This document shows, in pieces, positions 1 through 8,340 of a stretch of DNA of 64,000 nucleotides. The DNA comes from Rhizomicrobium sp. Lineage in GTDB: Bacteria; Pseudomonadota; Alphaproteobacteria; Micropepsales; Micropepsaceae. How positions within the stretch are numbered: the first letter of the stretch is position 1; every line of letters begins with the position of its first letter. The position numbers and the translations under genes are program-made. Location: positions 4,293,418-4,357,417 of the forward strand of contig JBBCGL010000001.1 of the NCBI GenBank assembly GCA_037200385.1. Reading direction: 5' to 3'. The notes below the pieces were generated by a model, which saw nothing but the letters and a program-made list of their open reading frames with translations, was not told the origin of the DNA and ran no database searches.

Positions 1-989
1 CCGGCATCGTGTCGTACGAACCGGAGGAATTGATCCTCACCGCCAAGCCGGGCACTTCGACCAGCGAAATCGAAGCCGTGCTGGCGGAGAAGGGCCAGCG
101 GCTCGGCTTCGAGCCCGCCGATTGGGGCGCGCTGCTGGGCGCCGCGCCGGGCCTCGGCACCATCGGCGGCGCGATCTCGGCCGACACGAACGGGCCGGCG
201 CGGCTGCGCCATGGCGCGGTGCGCGATCACCTGCTCGGCTTCCGCGCCGTGAACGGCTTCGGCGAGGCCTTCAAGGCGGGCGGCAAGGTGGTCAAGAACG
301 TCACGGGTTTCGACATGCCCAAGCTGGTCTGCGGCGCGATGGGCACGCTCTGCGTGCTGACCGAAGTCACGCTGCGGGTGTTTCCGAGGCCGTCTCTCTC
401 CAAAGTTCTGGGCATCCGCGACCTGACGCCCGAGGACGGCTTCGCGCTGCTGCGCAAGGTGTGGTCCTCGCCGCTCGACGCGACCGGCCTGGCCTATAGC
501 CGCGGCACGGTGCTGATCCGGCTCGACGGCGAGCCGGCGCCGCTGGCGGAGAAATGCGCAGCGCTGCGGATTCTGCTGGACCGCGAGATGCTCGAAATCC
601 CCGATGGCGAGATCGCCTTCCGCGCCATCGCCGACGGTTCGGTGTTCGAGGACATGCCCTATGACGTCTGGCGCTGTTTCGTGCCGCCCGCGAGCGCCGC
701 GCAAGTGGCGGCGGAGATCGATTCGCCGCTCTGGCTCGCCGACTGGGCCGGCGGACTTCTATGGGTCGGCACCATCCCCGGCACAGATACCGTGCGCGGG
801 AGCGTGCGCCGCGTGGGCGGGCACAGCGTCCTGCTGCGCGCCGAAGAGGAGACGCGCGAGCGCCTCGCCGTGTTCGAGCCGCAGGATGCCGTTCGCCTCG
901 ACATGACGCGGCGCGTGAAAGCCGCGTTCGATCCGCTTGGCCTGTTCAATCCCGGCCGGATGTGGCCGGAGCGCATGGAAGACGTCTGA
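1..989 (+). CDS. glcE: Glycolate oxidase FAD-binding subunit GlcE (5' truncated)
   Basis: FAD-binding subunit of glycolate dehydrogenase, which oxidises glycolate to glyoxylate together with GlcD and GlcF. The frame is open from the window edge, so the N-terminal part lies upstream; a GTG at position 9 is probably an internal Val codon. The visible part carries the PCMH-type FAD-binding core: TIGGAISADTNGP, then KNVTGFDMPKLVCGAMGTL, and ends with the usual FDPLGLFNPGRMWP tail of this oxidase family. The stop overlaps the glcF start (TGATG), so the two are translationally coupled. glcD would be expected just upstream, outside the window. Confidence 0.9.
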   Translation, partial: GIVSYEPEELILTAKPGTSTSEIEAVLAEKGQRLGFEPADWGALLGAAPGLGTIGGAISADTNGPARLRHGAVRDHLLGFRAVNGFGEAFKAGGKVVKNVTGFDMPKLVCGAMGTLCVLTEVTLRVFPRPSLSKVLGIRDLTPEDGFALLRKVWSSPLDATGLAYSRGTVLIRLDGEPAPLAEKCAALRILLDREMLEIPDGEIAFRAIADGSVFEDMPYDVWRCFVPPASAAQVAAEIDSPLWLADWAGGLLWVGTIPGTDTVRGSVRRVGGHSVLLRAEEETRERLAVFEPQDAVRLDMTRRVKAAFDPLGLFNPGRMWPERMEDV

Positions 990-2266
990 TGCGTACCGCG
1001 TTCACGCCGACCCAGCTCACCGATCCGCATCTCGTCGAGGCGGAGAAGAACCTGCGCGCCTGCGTCCATTGTGGCATCTGCACCGCGACCTGTCCGACCT
1101 ATGTGCTGCTCGGCGACGAGCGCGACGGGCCGCGCGGCCGCATCGTGCTGATGCAGAACATGCTGGAGAAGGGCGGCGCGCCGGATTCCGAGACCGTCTT
1201 GCACGTCGATCGCTGCTTGTCCTGCCTCGCCTGCCGCACTGCCTGCCCGTCGGGCGTCGACTATGCGCGGCTGGTGGACGAGGCGCGCTCGCACATCCAG
1301 ACCCATTACCGCCGGCCGCTCGGCGACAAGCTGCTGCGCTGGCTGATCGCCACCGTGCTGCCGCGCCCCGCACTGGTACGCTTCGGCTTGTTCGCCGCGC
1401 GCCTGATGGGGCCGCTCGCCGCTCTGCTGCCGGGACGCTTGCGCGTCATGGTGCAGAAAGGTGCTGCCGCGCCGCTGCAGGGACCGCTGTCGCCGCCGCG
1501 CGCCATCCTGCCCAATGCCAAGCGCATCGCGCTGATGCCCGGCTGCGCCCAGGCGGCGCTGGCGCCGGAGATCGACGCGGCGGCGGCGCGCGTCCTCGCG
1601 CGGCGCGGCTACGAGCTGGTGCCGCTGGAAGGCGCCGGCTGCTGCGGCGCATTGCTGCATCATCTGGGACGCAGCGAAGACGCCAAGAACTGGGCCCGCC
1701 GCGCGATCGAGGCCTTCGAGCGCGGCGGCGGCGCCGAGACTTTCGATGGCGTGCTGATCACGGCGACGGGCTGCTCTTCGCATCTCAAGGATCTCACGCC
1801 TCTCTTCCTCGACGATCCGCTCTGGCTGCCGCGGGCGCGGGCCTTCGCGGCGACGTGCCGCGACTTCCTCGATCTGGCGACGGCGGGTCCGCCTGCCGCG
1901 CCGCGCCATCTGCGTGTCGCCTGGCACGCGGCCTGCTCGCTGCAGAACGGGTTGAAGCTTGCGGGCAAGGCGGAGGCCCTGCTGGCCGCCGCGGGCTTCG
2001 AGGTCGCGGCGATCCCGGAAGGGCATCTGTGCTGCGGCTCGGCCGGCAGCTACGCCATCCTCCAGCCGCAGATCGCCCAGGCCTTGCGCGCCCGCAAGCT
2101 GGCGAACATCGCCCCGCTCGGCGCCGACATCGTCGCGAGCAGCAATATCGGCTGTCTCAACCATCTGGCCGGACCCGGCGTGCCGCCGCTGGTCCATCTG
2201 GCGGAACTGCTCGACTGGAGCGAGGGCGGCCCCTTGCCGGTGGCGCTGGCGCGGCACGCGGGCTAA
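989..2266 (+). CDS. glcF: Glycolate oxidase iron-sulfur subunit GlcF
   Basis: Iron-sulfur electron-transfer subunit of glycolate dehydrogenase, 425 residues, normal for the family. Two ferredoxin-type 4Fe-4S motifs are near the N terminus (CVHCGICTATCP around residue 27 and CLSCLACRTACP around residue 75). Two cysteine-rich CCG domains follow (GAGCCGALLHHLG and GHLCCGSAGSYA), as in heterodisulfide-reductase-like subunits. The ATG at 989 shares bases with the glcE stop. An open frame continues upstream, but the overlapping ATG followed directly by the conserved N terminus decides the start. Likely membrane-associated, passing electrons to quinone. Confidence 0.93.
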   Translation: MRTAFTPTQLTDPHLVEAEKNLRACVHCGICTATCPTYVLLGDERDGPRGRIVLMQNMLEKGGAPDSETVLHVDRCLSCLACRTACPSGVDYARLVDEARSHIQTHYRRPLGDKLLRWLIATVLPRPALVRFGLFAARLMGPLAALLPGRLRVMVQKGAAAPLQGPLSPPRAILPNAKRIALMPGCAQAALAPEIDAAAARVLARRGYELVPLEGAGCCGALLHHLGRSEDAKNWARRAIEAFERGGGAETFDGVLITATGCSSHLKDLTPLFLDDPLWLPRARAFAATCRDFLDLATAGPPAAPRHLRVAWHAACSLQNGLKLAGKAEALLAAAGFEVAAIPEGHLCCGSAGSYAILQPQIAQALRARKLANIAPLGADIVASSNIGCLNHLAGPGVPPLVHLAELLDWSEGGPLPVALARHAG

Positions 2267-2275
2267 AATCCCACC

Positions 2276-2824
2276 ATGCGGTTTCTCGTCGTCCTTCTCC
2301 TCGCGTCCCTTGCGTTGCCGGCTTCGGCCGCGGCGCCGCCGGCCAGGCCGCCGCTCGAGACGCTGTTCGACCAGCTCAAGAAAGCCGGCTCCCCCGACGA
2401 GGCCAAGCCGATCGAGGAGCGCATCGGCGGCGTGTTCCTGCAGTCGGGCAGCGCGAGCGTCGAGCTGCTGATGACCCGCGCCACCGCGGCGTTGACCGCG
2501 GGCGACAAGGACACCGCCAAGCAGCTTCTCGAGGCGATCACCGATGTCGCGCCGGACTATGCCGAGGGCTGGCATGTGCGCGCCACCTATCAGCATGCCA
2601 ATGGCGACGACCGGGGCGCGATGCTTTCGCTGGGCCATGTGATCCTGCTCAATCCGCGGCAATTCGCGGCGATGTACGAGCTGGGCAACCTGCTCGAGGA
2701 TTACGGCAACAAGGAAGGCGCGCTGAAGCTCTATCGCAGGGCGCTCGCCCTCGACCCGCAGCTCGAAGGCGCCCAGCGCCATGTCGACGCGCTCACCCGC
2801 GACGTCGAGGGCCAGGGGATTTGA
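2276..2824 (+). CDS. Secreted tetratricopeptide-repeat protein
   Basis: 182 residues. A clear signal peptide (hydrophobic core in residues 3-20 ending in ASAAA) points to export to the periplasm. The C-terminal half holds about three TPR-like helical pairs; the last reads YGNKEGALKLYRRALALDP, a textbook TPR. It lies 9 bp downstream of glcF on the same strand and is probably co-transcribed, though nothing ties it to glycolate metabolism. TPR proteins are generic protein-interaction scaffolds, so no specific function can be assigned. Confidence 0.7.
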   Translation: MRFLVVLLLASLALPASAAAPPARPPLETLFDQLKKAGSPDEAKPIEERIGGVFLQSGSASVELLMTRATAALTAGDKDTAKQLLEAITDVAPDYAEGWHVRATYQHANGDDRGAMLSLGHVILLNPRQFAAMYELGNLLEDYGNKEGALKLYRRALALDPQLEGAQRHVDALTRDVEGQGI

Positions 2825-2829
2825 AGAAC

Positions 2830-2966
2830 TTTCCTCCCCCGTGGTTACGGGGGAGGTGGATCGCCGCGCAAGCGGCGAGACGGAGGGGGCCGGCGCAGGC
2901 GGCAGCCCCTTCCACCAAATCGCTTCGCGATTTGGTCCCCCTCCCCCGTAACCACGGGGGAGGAAA
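2830..2966. repeat. Composite palindromic intergenic element
   Basis: A perfect 27-bp inverted repeat (2830-2856 and 2940-2966) bounds a 137-bp element between the convergent TPR and pyk genes. Each arm is itself a hairpin (CCTCCCCCGTGG / CCACGGGGGAGG type). Inside are two more hairpins, around 2862-2878 and 2914-2934 (CCAAATCGC / GCGATTTGG). The arms resemble the shorter CCTCCCC...GGGGAGG palindromes at 33745, 34314 and 58890. It may act as a transcription barrier between the convergent genes. Confidence 0.75.
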
Positions 2967-2970
2967 AGCG

Positions 2971-4398
2971 CTACCCGGTCTTCGGCCCGACGAATGCGAC
3001 CCGCAGCAGGTTGGTCGAACCCGGGGTGCCCAGCGGCACGCCGGCCGTCACCACCACGCGGTCGCCCGACTTCGCGAAGCCTTCCTGCTGCGCGATGCGC
3101 GCCGCGCGGTCCGTCACGTCGTCGAGGTCGTGCGCGTCCTCGGTCGTCACGCAATGCAGGCCCCAGCCGAGCGCCAGGCGGCGCGCGATCTCGACCAGCG
3201 GCGTCAGCACGACGATCGGGGCCTCGGGCCGCTCGCGCGCGCAGCGCAGCCCGGTAGAGCCCGATTTCGTCCAGCACACCACGGCCCGCGCATGCACGGT
3301 GTGGGTGACCTGGTGCACCGCCGCCATGATGGCGTCGGCGATCGTCTCCTCCGGCGCGTTGCGCTGCGATTCCAGGATCGAGGTGTAGAGGCTGTCGCCC
3401 TCCACCGATTGCGCGATGCGGTCCATCACCTGGACCGCTTCGATCGGATAGGCGCCCGACGCGGTCTCGGCCGACAGCATCACGGCGTCGGCGCCTTCGA
3501 ACACCGCCGTCGCCACGTCGCTGACCTCGGCGCGGGTCGGCACCGCGGAGGTGATCATCGATTCCAGCATCTGCGTCGCCACGACGACCGGCTTTCCCGC
3601 CTTGCGCGCGGCGCGCACGATCTGCTTCTGGCGCCCCGGCACCGCTTCCAGCGGCAGCTCGACGCCCAGATCGCCGCGCGCCACCATCAGCGCGTCGGCA
3701 ATGTCGAGGATCTCGTTGAGGGTCTCGAGCGCCTTGGGCTTCTCGATCTTCGCCAGCACCGCGGCACGGCCGGCCACGACCTTTTTCAGCTCGGCCACGT
3801 CGTCGGCGCGCTGCACGAAGGAGAGCGCGATCCAGTCGACGCCGAGATTGAGCGCGGCGTCGAGATCGCTGCGGTCCTTCGGCGTCATCGCCGAGACCGG
3901 CAGCAGCGTGTCGGGCAGGTTGACGCCCTTGCGGTCCTTGATCGTGCCGCCCACCACGACGATGGCATCGGCATAATAGTCCTTCACCGTCAGCAGGCGC
4001 AGGCGCACGCGGCCGTCGTCGATCAGCAGCGTGTGGCGCATCTTCATCGCCTGGAACACTTCGGGGTGGGGGATCGGGATGTCCTTGGGATCGTCCGCCT
4101 GCACCTTGCGCACGAAGCGCACCTGTTCGCCCTCCACCAGCACGCGCGAACCGCCCGGCAGCGTGCCGAGGCGGATCTTGGGGCCTTGCAGGTCGACCAG
4201 GATGCCGATCGGCCGCCCGACCACCGCCTCCTGCGCGCGGACCGCGGCATGCAGCTCGCCCAGGGCGGCATGCGAGGTGTGGCTCATATTGATGCGGAAG
4301 ACGTCGACGCCCGCATCGAACAGGGCGCGAATCTTCTCCGGCGTCGAAGTGGCGGGGCCCAGCGTGGCGACGATCTTGGTTTTGCGGCGGCGTCTCAT
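2971..4398 (-). CDS. pyk: Pyruvate kinase
   Basis: Converts phosphoenolpyruvate and ADP to pyruvate and ATP, the last step of glycolysis/Entner-Doudoroff. 475 residues, the usual size. N-terminal TKIVATLGPATSTPEKI and FRINMSH are the barrel start. The catalytic-lysine signature is AKIEKPKAL, followed by MVARGDLGVELP and ATQMLESM, then DAVMLSAETASGAYP. The C-terminal regulatory domain is present. It starts 15 bp after the DUF1036 gene on the same strand, so the two probably form an operon. DUF1036 next to pyk is, from memory, a common alphaproteobacterial arrangement. Confidence 0.96.
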   Translation of the reverse strand: MRRRRKTKIVATLGPATSTPEKIRALFDAGVDVFRINMSHTSHAALGELHAAVRAQEAVVGRPIGILVDLQGPKIRLGTLPGGSRVLVEGEQVRFVRKVQADDPKDIPIPHPEVFQAMKMRHTLLIDDGRVRLRLLTVKDYYADAIVVVGGTIKDRKGVNLPDTLLPVSAMTPKDRSDLDAALNLGVDWIALSFVQRADDVAELKKVVAGRAAVLAKIEKPKALETLNEILDIADALMVARGDLGVELPLEAVPGRQKQIVRAARKAGKPVVVATQMLESMITSAVPTRAEVSDVATAVFEGADAVMLSAETASGAYPIEAVQVMDRIAQSVEGDSLYTSILESQRNAPEETIADAIMAAVHQVTHTVHARAVVCWTKSGSTGLRCARERPEAPIVVLTPLVEIARRLALGWGLHCVTTEDAHDLDDVTDRAARIAQQEGFAKSGDRVVVTAGVPLGTPGSTNLLRVAFVGPKTG

Positions 4399-4413
4399 CG
4401 GGAATCCGAAATC

Positions 4414-4806
4414 TCAGTCCGAAAGCGATTGGGTGAAGTCGGTGCGGTTGCTCGTATCGATCTCGAAGAAGCCGCGCCGGTCATAGCCGCGGCCGGTGCA
4501 GTCGCCGCGCCCGACGATGGCGAACTTCTCCGCCGTGCCGGTGCAGAAACCCCGGCTGCCGTCCCAGGTCCCCACCGCGCCGTCGGTCGCGTAGAGGTAG
4601 TAGTAGCGCGCATCGAGCTTCCCGGCGACCAGTTCCGCGCATTTTTTCGGGTTCACGCGCCACCAGCCTTCGCTGATCCAGCGGGTGCCGTTGAAGCGGC
4701 CGACCGCTGCCTTGATGGGCCGCTGGCCCTTGTTGCACAGGTTCAGGGCCGCGTCGGCGGGCGCGGCGGCGGCGATCAGGATGACGACGGCGAGGGCGAA
4801 CCGCAT
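4414..4806 (-). CDS. DUF1036 secreted protein
   Basis: 130 residues with an N-terminal signal peptide (hydrophobic residues 3-19, cleavage near ADA-AL). The mature part matches the DUF1036 family: LNLCNKG at its start, paired aromatic residues (WWRVNPKKCAEL, RYYYLYA) and a CTG...GDCTGRGY segment. Four cysteines could form two disulfides in the periplasm. Members of this family have no established biochemical role. It is upstream of, and probably co-transcribed with, pyk. Confidence 0.85.
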   Translation of the reverse strand: MRFALAVVILIAAAAPADAALNLCNKGQRPIKAAVGRFNGTRWISEGWWRVNPKKCAELVAGKLDARYYYLYATDGAVGTWDGSRGFCTGTAEKFAIVGRGDCTGRGYDRRGFFEIDTSNRTDFTQSLSD

Positions 4807-4943
4807 GCGTAAATGAGCCTATCGCTGGCGCGTCGGCGGACGAATCGCACCCTGCGGCCGGGCAGTGACCCGGTGTCGCGCATGGCCAAGGCCCTGTCAA
4901 CGCGCTTGCCGGCGTCTTCAGAGCGCACAATGATCGCTTTTCC

Positions 4944-6029
4944 ATGACCGTTCCGCCCTTCGAGTTGATTCCGCCGGCCGTGCCCGGGCCCGGCCTGCTG
5001 TTCCTGTGCGATCACGCCGCGAGCGCGCTTCCCGCGGCGTATGGCGGCCTGGGACTCGCGCCGGCCCTGTTCGAAACGCATATCGCGTCCGACATCGGCG
5101 CGGCGGAACTGACCCGGACGCTCGCGGCGGCCTTCGGCGCCCCCGCGGTGCTGGCGCGCTGGTCGCGGCTGCTGGTCGACCTCAACCGCGGCGAGGACGA
5201 TCCCACCCTGGTCATGAAACTGTCCGATGGCAGCCTGATTCCCGGCAATGCGCGGATCGATGCCGCCGAGACGGCCAGGCGCATCGCGGCTTTCCACGCG
5301 CCCTATCACGCGGCCATCGCCGGGCAGATCGCGGCCTTGCGCGCAGACGGCACGGTTCCGGTGCTCGTTTCGATGCACAGTTTCACACCGGTGTGGAAGG
5401 GCTGGAAGCGGCCCTGGGAGATCGGCGTGTTGTGGGATCGCGACGGCCGGCTGGCGCGGCCCCTGATCGCCGAATGCAGCCGCGCGGGCTTCACGGTCGG
5501 CGACAACGAGCCCTATGACGGCGAGCTGGAGGGCGATTGCCTCTATCGCCACGGGACGATGCTGGGCTTGCCGCACGTGTTGATCGAGATTCGCCAGGAC
5601 CTGATCGGCGACGCGGCGGCGGCGCGCGCCTTCGCCGCACGGCTGAAGCCGATCCTGGAGCGCGCGCTGGCCGCGATGGGCCCGCCCGCGCTAGAGTTCA
5701 CCCGCCCCTTGCCAGCAACCGGAACCGCCATGGACGAACGCACCCGCGAACAGCTCGAAGCCGCCGCCTTCCGCCGCCTGGTCGCGCATCTGCGGGCGCG
5801 GACCGACGTGCAGAATATCGACCTGATGACTCTGGCCGGGTTCTGCCGCAACTGCCTGGGCGACTGGTATCGCGAGGCGGCGGCGGAAAAGGGCATCGCG
5901 CTCGACAAGGATGCGGCACGCGAGATCGTCTACGGCATGCCGCCGGCCGAGTGGAAAAAGCGCTACCAGACGGAAGCGACGCCGGAACAGCAGGCCGATT
6001 TCGCGGCACGCCAAAAGACTCACAGCTAA
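4944..6029 (+). CDS. N-formylglutamate amidohydrolase fused to DUF1244
   Basis: 361 residues in two modules. Residues 1 to about 255 are an N-formylglutamate amidohydrolase-like hydrolase: CDHAASALP near the N terminus, [25 protein letters not shown] and [14 protein letters not shown]. Such enzymes deformylate N-formyl-glutamate or related compounds and use metal-binding acidic and His residues. Residues from about 263 ([18 protein letters not shown]) to the end are a complete DUF1244 domain ([21 protein letters not shown]). In related genomes these are usually two adjacent genes; here the frame is continuous, although the ATG at 5730 could still serve as an internal start. gapR follows 68 bp downstream. 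Confidence 0.85.
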   Translation: MTVPPFELIPPAVPGPGLLFLCDHAASALPAAYGGLGLAPALFETHIASDIGAAELTRTLAAAFGAPAVLARWSRLLVDLNRGEDDPTLVMKLSDGSLIPGNARIDAAETARRIAAFHAPYHAAIAGQIAALRADGTVPVLVSMHSFTPVWKGWKRPWEIGVLWDRDGRLARPLIAECSRAGFTVGDNEPYDGELEGDCLYRHGTMLGLPHVLIEIRQDLIGDAAAARAFAARLKPILERALAAMGPPALEFTRPLPATGTAMDERTREQLEAAAFRRLVAHLRARTDVQNIDLMTLAGFCRNCLGDWYREAAAEKGIALDKDAAREIVYGMPPAEWKKRYQTEATPEQQADFAARQKTHS

Positions 6030-6097
6030 CGTCGCTCCGACGGTTGCGCCCGCCGCGCCGGACGCCCTATTTGTCGGGCCCAAGAACGGTGGGTCCC

Positions 6098-6343
6098 ATG
6101 GCCAAGTCGGGTTTCGCGAAAGAGCATCTGCGGTCCTTCATCGAACGCATCGAGCGTCTCGAGGAGGAGAAGAAGGCGCTGGCCGACGACATCAAGGAAG
6201 TCTATTCCGAAGCCAAGGGCACCGGCTTCGACACCAAGGTGATGCGCCAGGTCGTGCGGCTGCGCAAGATGGAAAGCGCCGACCGCCAGGAACAGGAAGC
6301 GATGCTCGATCTCTATCTGAGCGCGCTGGGGATGAAGCTCTAG
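6098..6343 (+). CDS. gapR: GapR family DNA-binding protein (DUF2312)
   Basis: 81 residues, matching the DUF2312/GapR family: an N-terminal coiled-coil ([20 protein letters not shown]) and then [26 protein letters not shown]. In Caulobacter GapR is a nucleoid-associated protein that clamps overtwisted AT-rich DNA ahead of replication and transcription; that function is inferred here from the family. The ATG at 6098 is chosen because the family begins at this point. The stop codon TAG (6341-6343) lies inside the CTAG target duplication of the downstream insertion sequence, so the protein is unaffected by the insertion. Confidence 0.92.
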   Translation: MAKSGFAKEHLRSFIERIERLEEEKKALADDIKEVYSEAKGTGFDTKVMRQVVRLRKMESADRQEQEAMLDLYLSALGMKL

Positions 6344-6654
6344 CAGGCTGTTGAAGAAGTCTTTTGCCGACGGGCGATGAAGGGGATGTCGTCGCCGTTT
6401 TGGAGGGAGATTTCGCCTTCGAGGGAGTCGTCGGTTTTGATCTCGGCCCATCCCTCGCCGGAAGCTTCGTCCATTTCGTCGTTTCCTGACCATTCGAACT
6501 CGATGGCATCGCTTGCGCAGGCGCCCTGGAAGGAACCGGTGAGGCAATCCAGGGCGAACTCGCCCCCATCCTTATCGAACAGGATGTAGGAGCCCGGCCC
6601 GGCCATGTCATATCCCGGCGTCTCGACGACGCGCCATTTGCCCTTCAGCGTCAT
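6340..6654 (-). CDS. IS passenger protein, unknown function
   Basis: 104 residues, starting [17 protein letters not shown] and rich in acidic residues ([24 protein letters not shown]). The ATG overlaps the transposase stop (ATGA at 6651-6654), so it is translationally coupled to the transposase. The frame runs through the terminal inverted repeat, and its TAG stop is formed by the flanking CTAG target site rather than by the element itself. I recall similar small acidic proteins annotated as hypothetical beside IS transposases. No catalytic motif is visible; DNA mimicry or transposition control is only a guess. Confidence 0.7.
   Translation of the reverse strand: MTLKGKWRVVETPGYDMAGPGSYILFDKDGGEFALDCLTGSFQGACASDAIEFEWSGNDEMDEASGEGWAEIKTDDSLEGEISLQNGDDIPFIARRQKTSSTAC
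6344..6362 (+). repeat. IS terminal inverted repeat, left
   Basis: 19-bp end of the insertion sequence, perfectly matched by the inverted copy at the other end. It is also coding: read on the minus strand it encodes the last residues (KTSSTAC) of the passenger protein. Confidence 0.9.
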
Positions 6655-7760
6655 GCCGGCACCGCCAGGAGTTTGGGCAGGCGGATGAGGTTGTAGGCGG
6701 ACAAGGCCATGACGAAGGTGGCATTGACACGCGCCAGCCCACGGACCTTGACCTTGGCCAAGCCGGCCGATGCCTTGATCCAACCGAACACCTCTTCGAT
6801 GCGCTTGCGGCAGACTTGGCTCACGGCATAACCGCAATGGCGCAGCGTCCGGTTGTCGATGGCCGTCTTGCGCGGCTTGCCGGTCTTGCTCAAATGCCCA
6901 TCGATGGCGACGTGCGGCGTGATCGCGCGCGCCCTAAGCGCCTCGACGAAGGCCTCCACGTCATAGGCCTTGTCGGCGCCTAGCGTGATCCGCCGTCGTC
7001 GCCGGGGACGATGGCGATCCACCAGCGTCAGCGCTTGGTCCCGTTCGGCCATGCCGTTGGCTTGGCTCGCCTGGCCTAAGACCGCCAGGCCGTGGCGGTT
7101 CTCCATCAGCGCATGCCCCATGTAGCAGAGCTTGGCCGGCTGGCCATCGCCCTTCTTGTAGAGCTTGGCCTCAGGATCGGTCGTGCTCTCATGGGTCTCG
7201 TTGGAGCGTTTCTCCTTGTGGAAGCTGCGCTCGGCGTTGCGGCCCGGACCATCCTGGTCGTTGTCGGCGCCGTCCTTCCTGCGGAAGCTCTTGAGCGAAG
7301 CCCACGCCTCGATCAGCGTCCCATCCACCGAGAAGTGCTCGCTCGACAGAAGCCGCTTCACTCGAGGCTGAGCCAGGATCGCGTTCAGGAACTTGGCCGC
7401 GATGTCACCTTGAAGCAGCCGATCCCGGTTCTTCGAGAACACCGAGTGGTCCCATGCCGGATCATCCACCCCAAGCCCGACGAACCAGCGGAACAGAAGG
7501 TCAAACTCTATCCGTTCCATCAGCAGCCGCTCCGAGCGCACACCGTAGAACGCCTGCAACAGCGTCGCCCGCAACAGCTTCTCCGGCGCGATCGAGGGAC
7601 GGCCAAAGTCCGTGTAGAGCTCGTCGAAGTCCTTCGACAGATCCATCAACGCCGCGTTCGCAATTTCCCGGATCACCCGCAGAGGATGGTCATGGCGAAC
7701 CCGGGACTCCAAATCCACGTAACTGAACAGCGCCCCGGACCGCTCGTCGCTTCCACGCAT
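6651..7760 (-). CDS. IS5 family transposase
   Basis: 369 residues from the ATG at 7760 (MRGSDERSG), which follows a GAGGG ribosome-binding site; a TTG 27 bp further upstream is less likely. The N-terminal DUF772-type domain (PSIAPEKLLRATLLQAFYGVRSERLL) is followed by DDE catalytic motifs: FSVDGTLIEAW (first Asp), TLGADKAYD (second Asp), and RKRIEEVFGWIK, which has the R-x3-E-x6-K spacing of IS5/IS4-type enzymes. The length is typical and there is no frameshift, so it is probably active. Its stop overlaps the start of the passenger gene. Confidence 0.92.
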   Translation of the reverse strand: MRGSDERSGALFSYVDLESRVRHDHPLRVIREIANAALMDLSKDFDELYTDFGRPSIAPEKLLRATLLQAFYGVRSERLLMERIEFDLLFRWFVGLGVDDPAWDHSVFSKNRDRLLQGDIAAKFLNAILAQPRVKRLLSSEHFSVDGTLIEAWASLKSFRRKDGADNDQDGPGRNAERSFHKEKRSNETHESTTDPEAKLYKKGDGQPAKLCYMGHALMENRHGLAVLGQASQANGMAERDQALTLVDRHRPRRRRRITLGADKAYDVEAFVEALRARAITPHVAIDGHLSKTGKPRKTAIDNRTLRHCGYAVSQVCRKRIEEVFGWIKASAGLAKVKVRGLARVNATFVMALSAYNLIRLPKLLAVPA

Positions 7761-7817
7761 CGTCCATCCCTCGGCCGACCCGCCCAAAGGGAATCACGAT
7801 CCCAAACGCGCCGCCAG

Positions 7818-7836
7818 AGACTTCTTCAACAGCCTG
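7818..7836 (-). repeat. IS terminal inverted repeat, right
   Basis: Inverted copy of the 19-bp left end, located upstream of the transposase start and followed by the second CTAG. Confidence 0.9.
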
Positions 7837-8337
7837 CTAGGCCGGCACCGGGCCATAGCGATTGGTGCCGGGCTCGCCGGGCCGGGTGCACAGGCGGACG
7901 GACTGGACCACCAGGATCAAGGCGGCAATCGCATCGGCAATGAACAGGATCGCGGCCGCCGCGACGACGACAACGCCGACCTCCCGGCCGCCCAGCATGA
8001 ACGGGATCGACATATAGGCCGCAAAGCCGAACAGCGGCACCGTCGCCACGGTCGCGAACAGCCCGACGAGGATCGCGCCGCTGCGGCCGACATCGTGCAG
8101 CCGGCGCGATGCCAGCAGCAGCAGCGGTATCCAGGTCGCGGCGCGCACCACGAACGCCACCGCGATAAGCGGCACGATGGTCGACGGTCCGCGCGCCCCC
8201 GAAGGGTGATGACCGATCATCAGCGGCGCGAACAGCATCATGGACAGCGGCGACAACAGGTAAGGCGCGAAGATGCCGATCGCCGCGAACCAGGGAGCGA
8301 GGCTCCAGAATCGCGTATGGCTCAGGCGTCCGGGCAT
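7837..8337 (-). CDS. DUF805 family membrane protein
   Basis: 166 residues with four predicted membrane helices. The DUF805 signature is present: ASRRLHDVGRSGAI in the middle, and the short tail GTNRYGP that ends many members. It resides in the inner membrane; the family has no assigned activity. The TAG stop (7839-7837) is in the right-hand CTAG copy of the insertion sequence, so before insertion this gene and gapR shared one palindromic CTAG for their stop codons. It starts 3 bp after the response regulator stop on the same strand and is probably co-transcribed with it. Confidence 0.8.
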   Translation of the reverse strand: MPGRLSHTRFWSLAPWFAAIGIFAPYLLSPLSMMLFAPLMIGHHPSGARGPSTIVPLIAVAFVVRAATWIPLLLLASRRLHDVGRSGAILVGLFATVATVPLFGFAAYMSIPFMLGGREVGVVVVAAAAILFIADAIAALILVVQSVRLCTRPGEPGTNRYGPVPA

Positions 8338-8340
8338 GGC

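Larger units (their letters stand above)
6340..7840 (-). mobile_element. IS5-type insertion sequence with CTAG target duplication
   Basis: Terminal inverted repeats of 19 bp (CAGGCTGTTGAAGAAGTCT) lie at 6344-6362 and, inverted, at 7818-7836. Both are bordered by CTAG (6340-6343 and 7837-7840), which I read as a 4-bp target duplication. Because CTAG is palindromic, it could instead be counted as part of a 23-bp repeat. The element proper is 1493 bp and carries a DDE transposase plus a short overlapping downstream gene. It sits exactly between the convergent genes gapR and DUF805 and supplies a stop codon to each. Everything looks intact, so the insertion may be recent. Confidence 0.9.

Noticed and set aside
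659-3277. Long minus-strand frame opposite glcF
   Set aside because: Antisense shadow of glcE/glcF in GC-rich DNA; composition without recognisable domains.
937-4812. Very long open frame on the plus strand opposite pyk and through glcF
   Set aside because: It is an out-of-frame shadow: Arg/Ala-rich composition, no domain, and it overlaps three well-supported genes.
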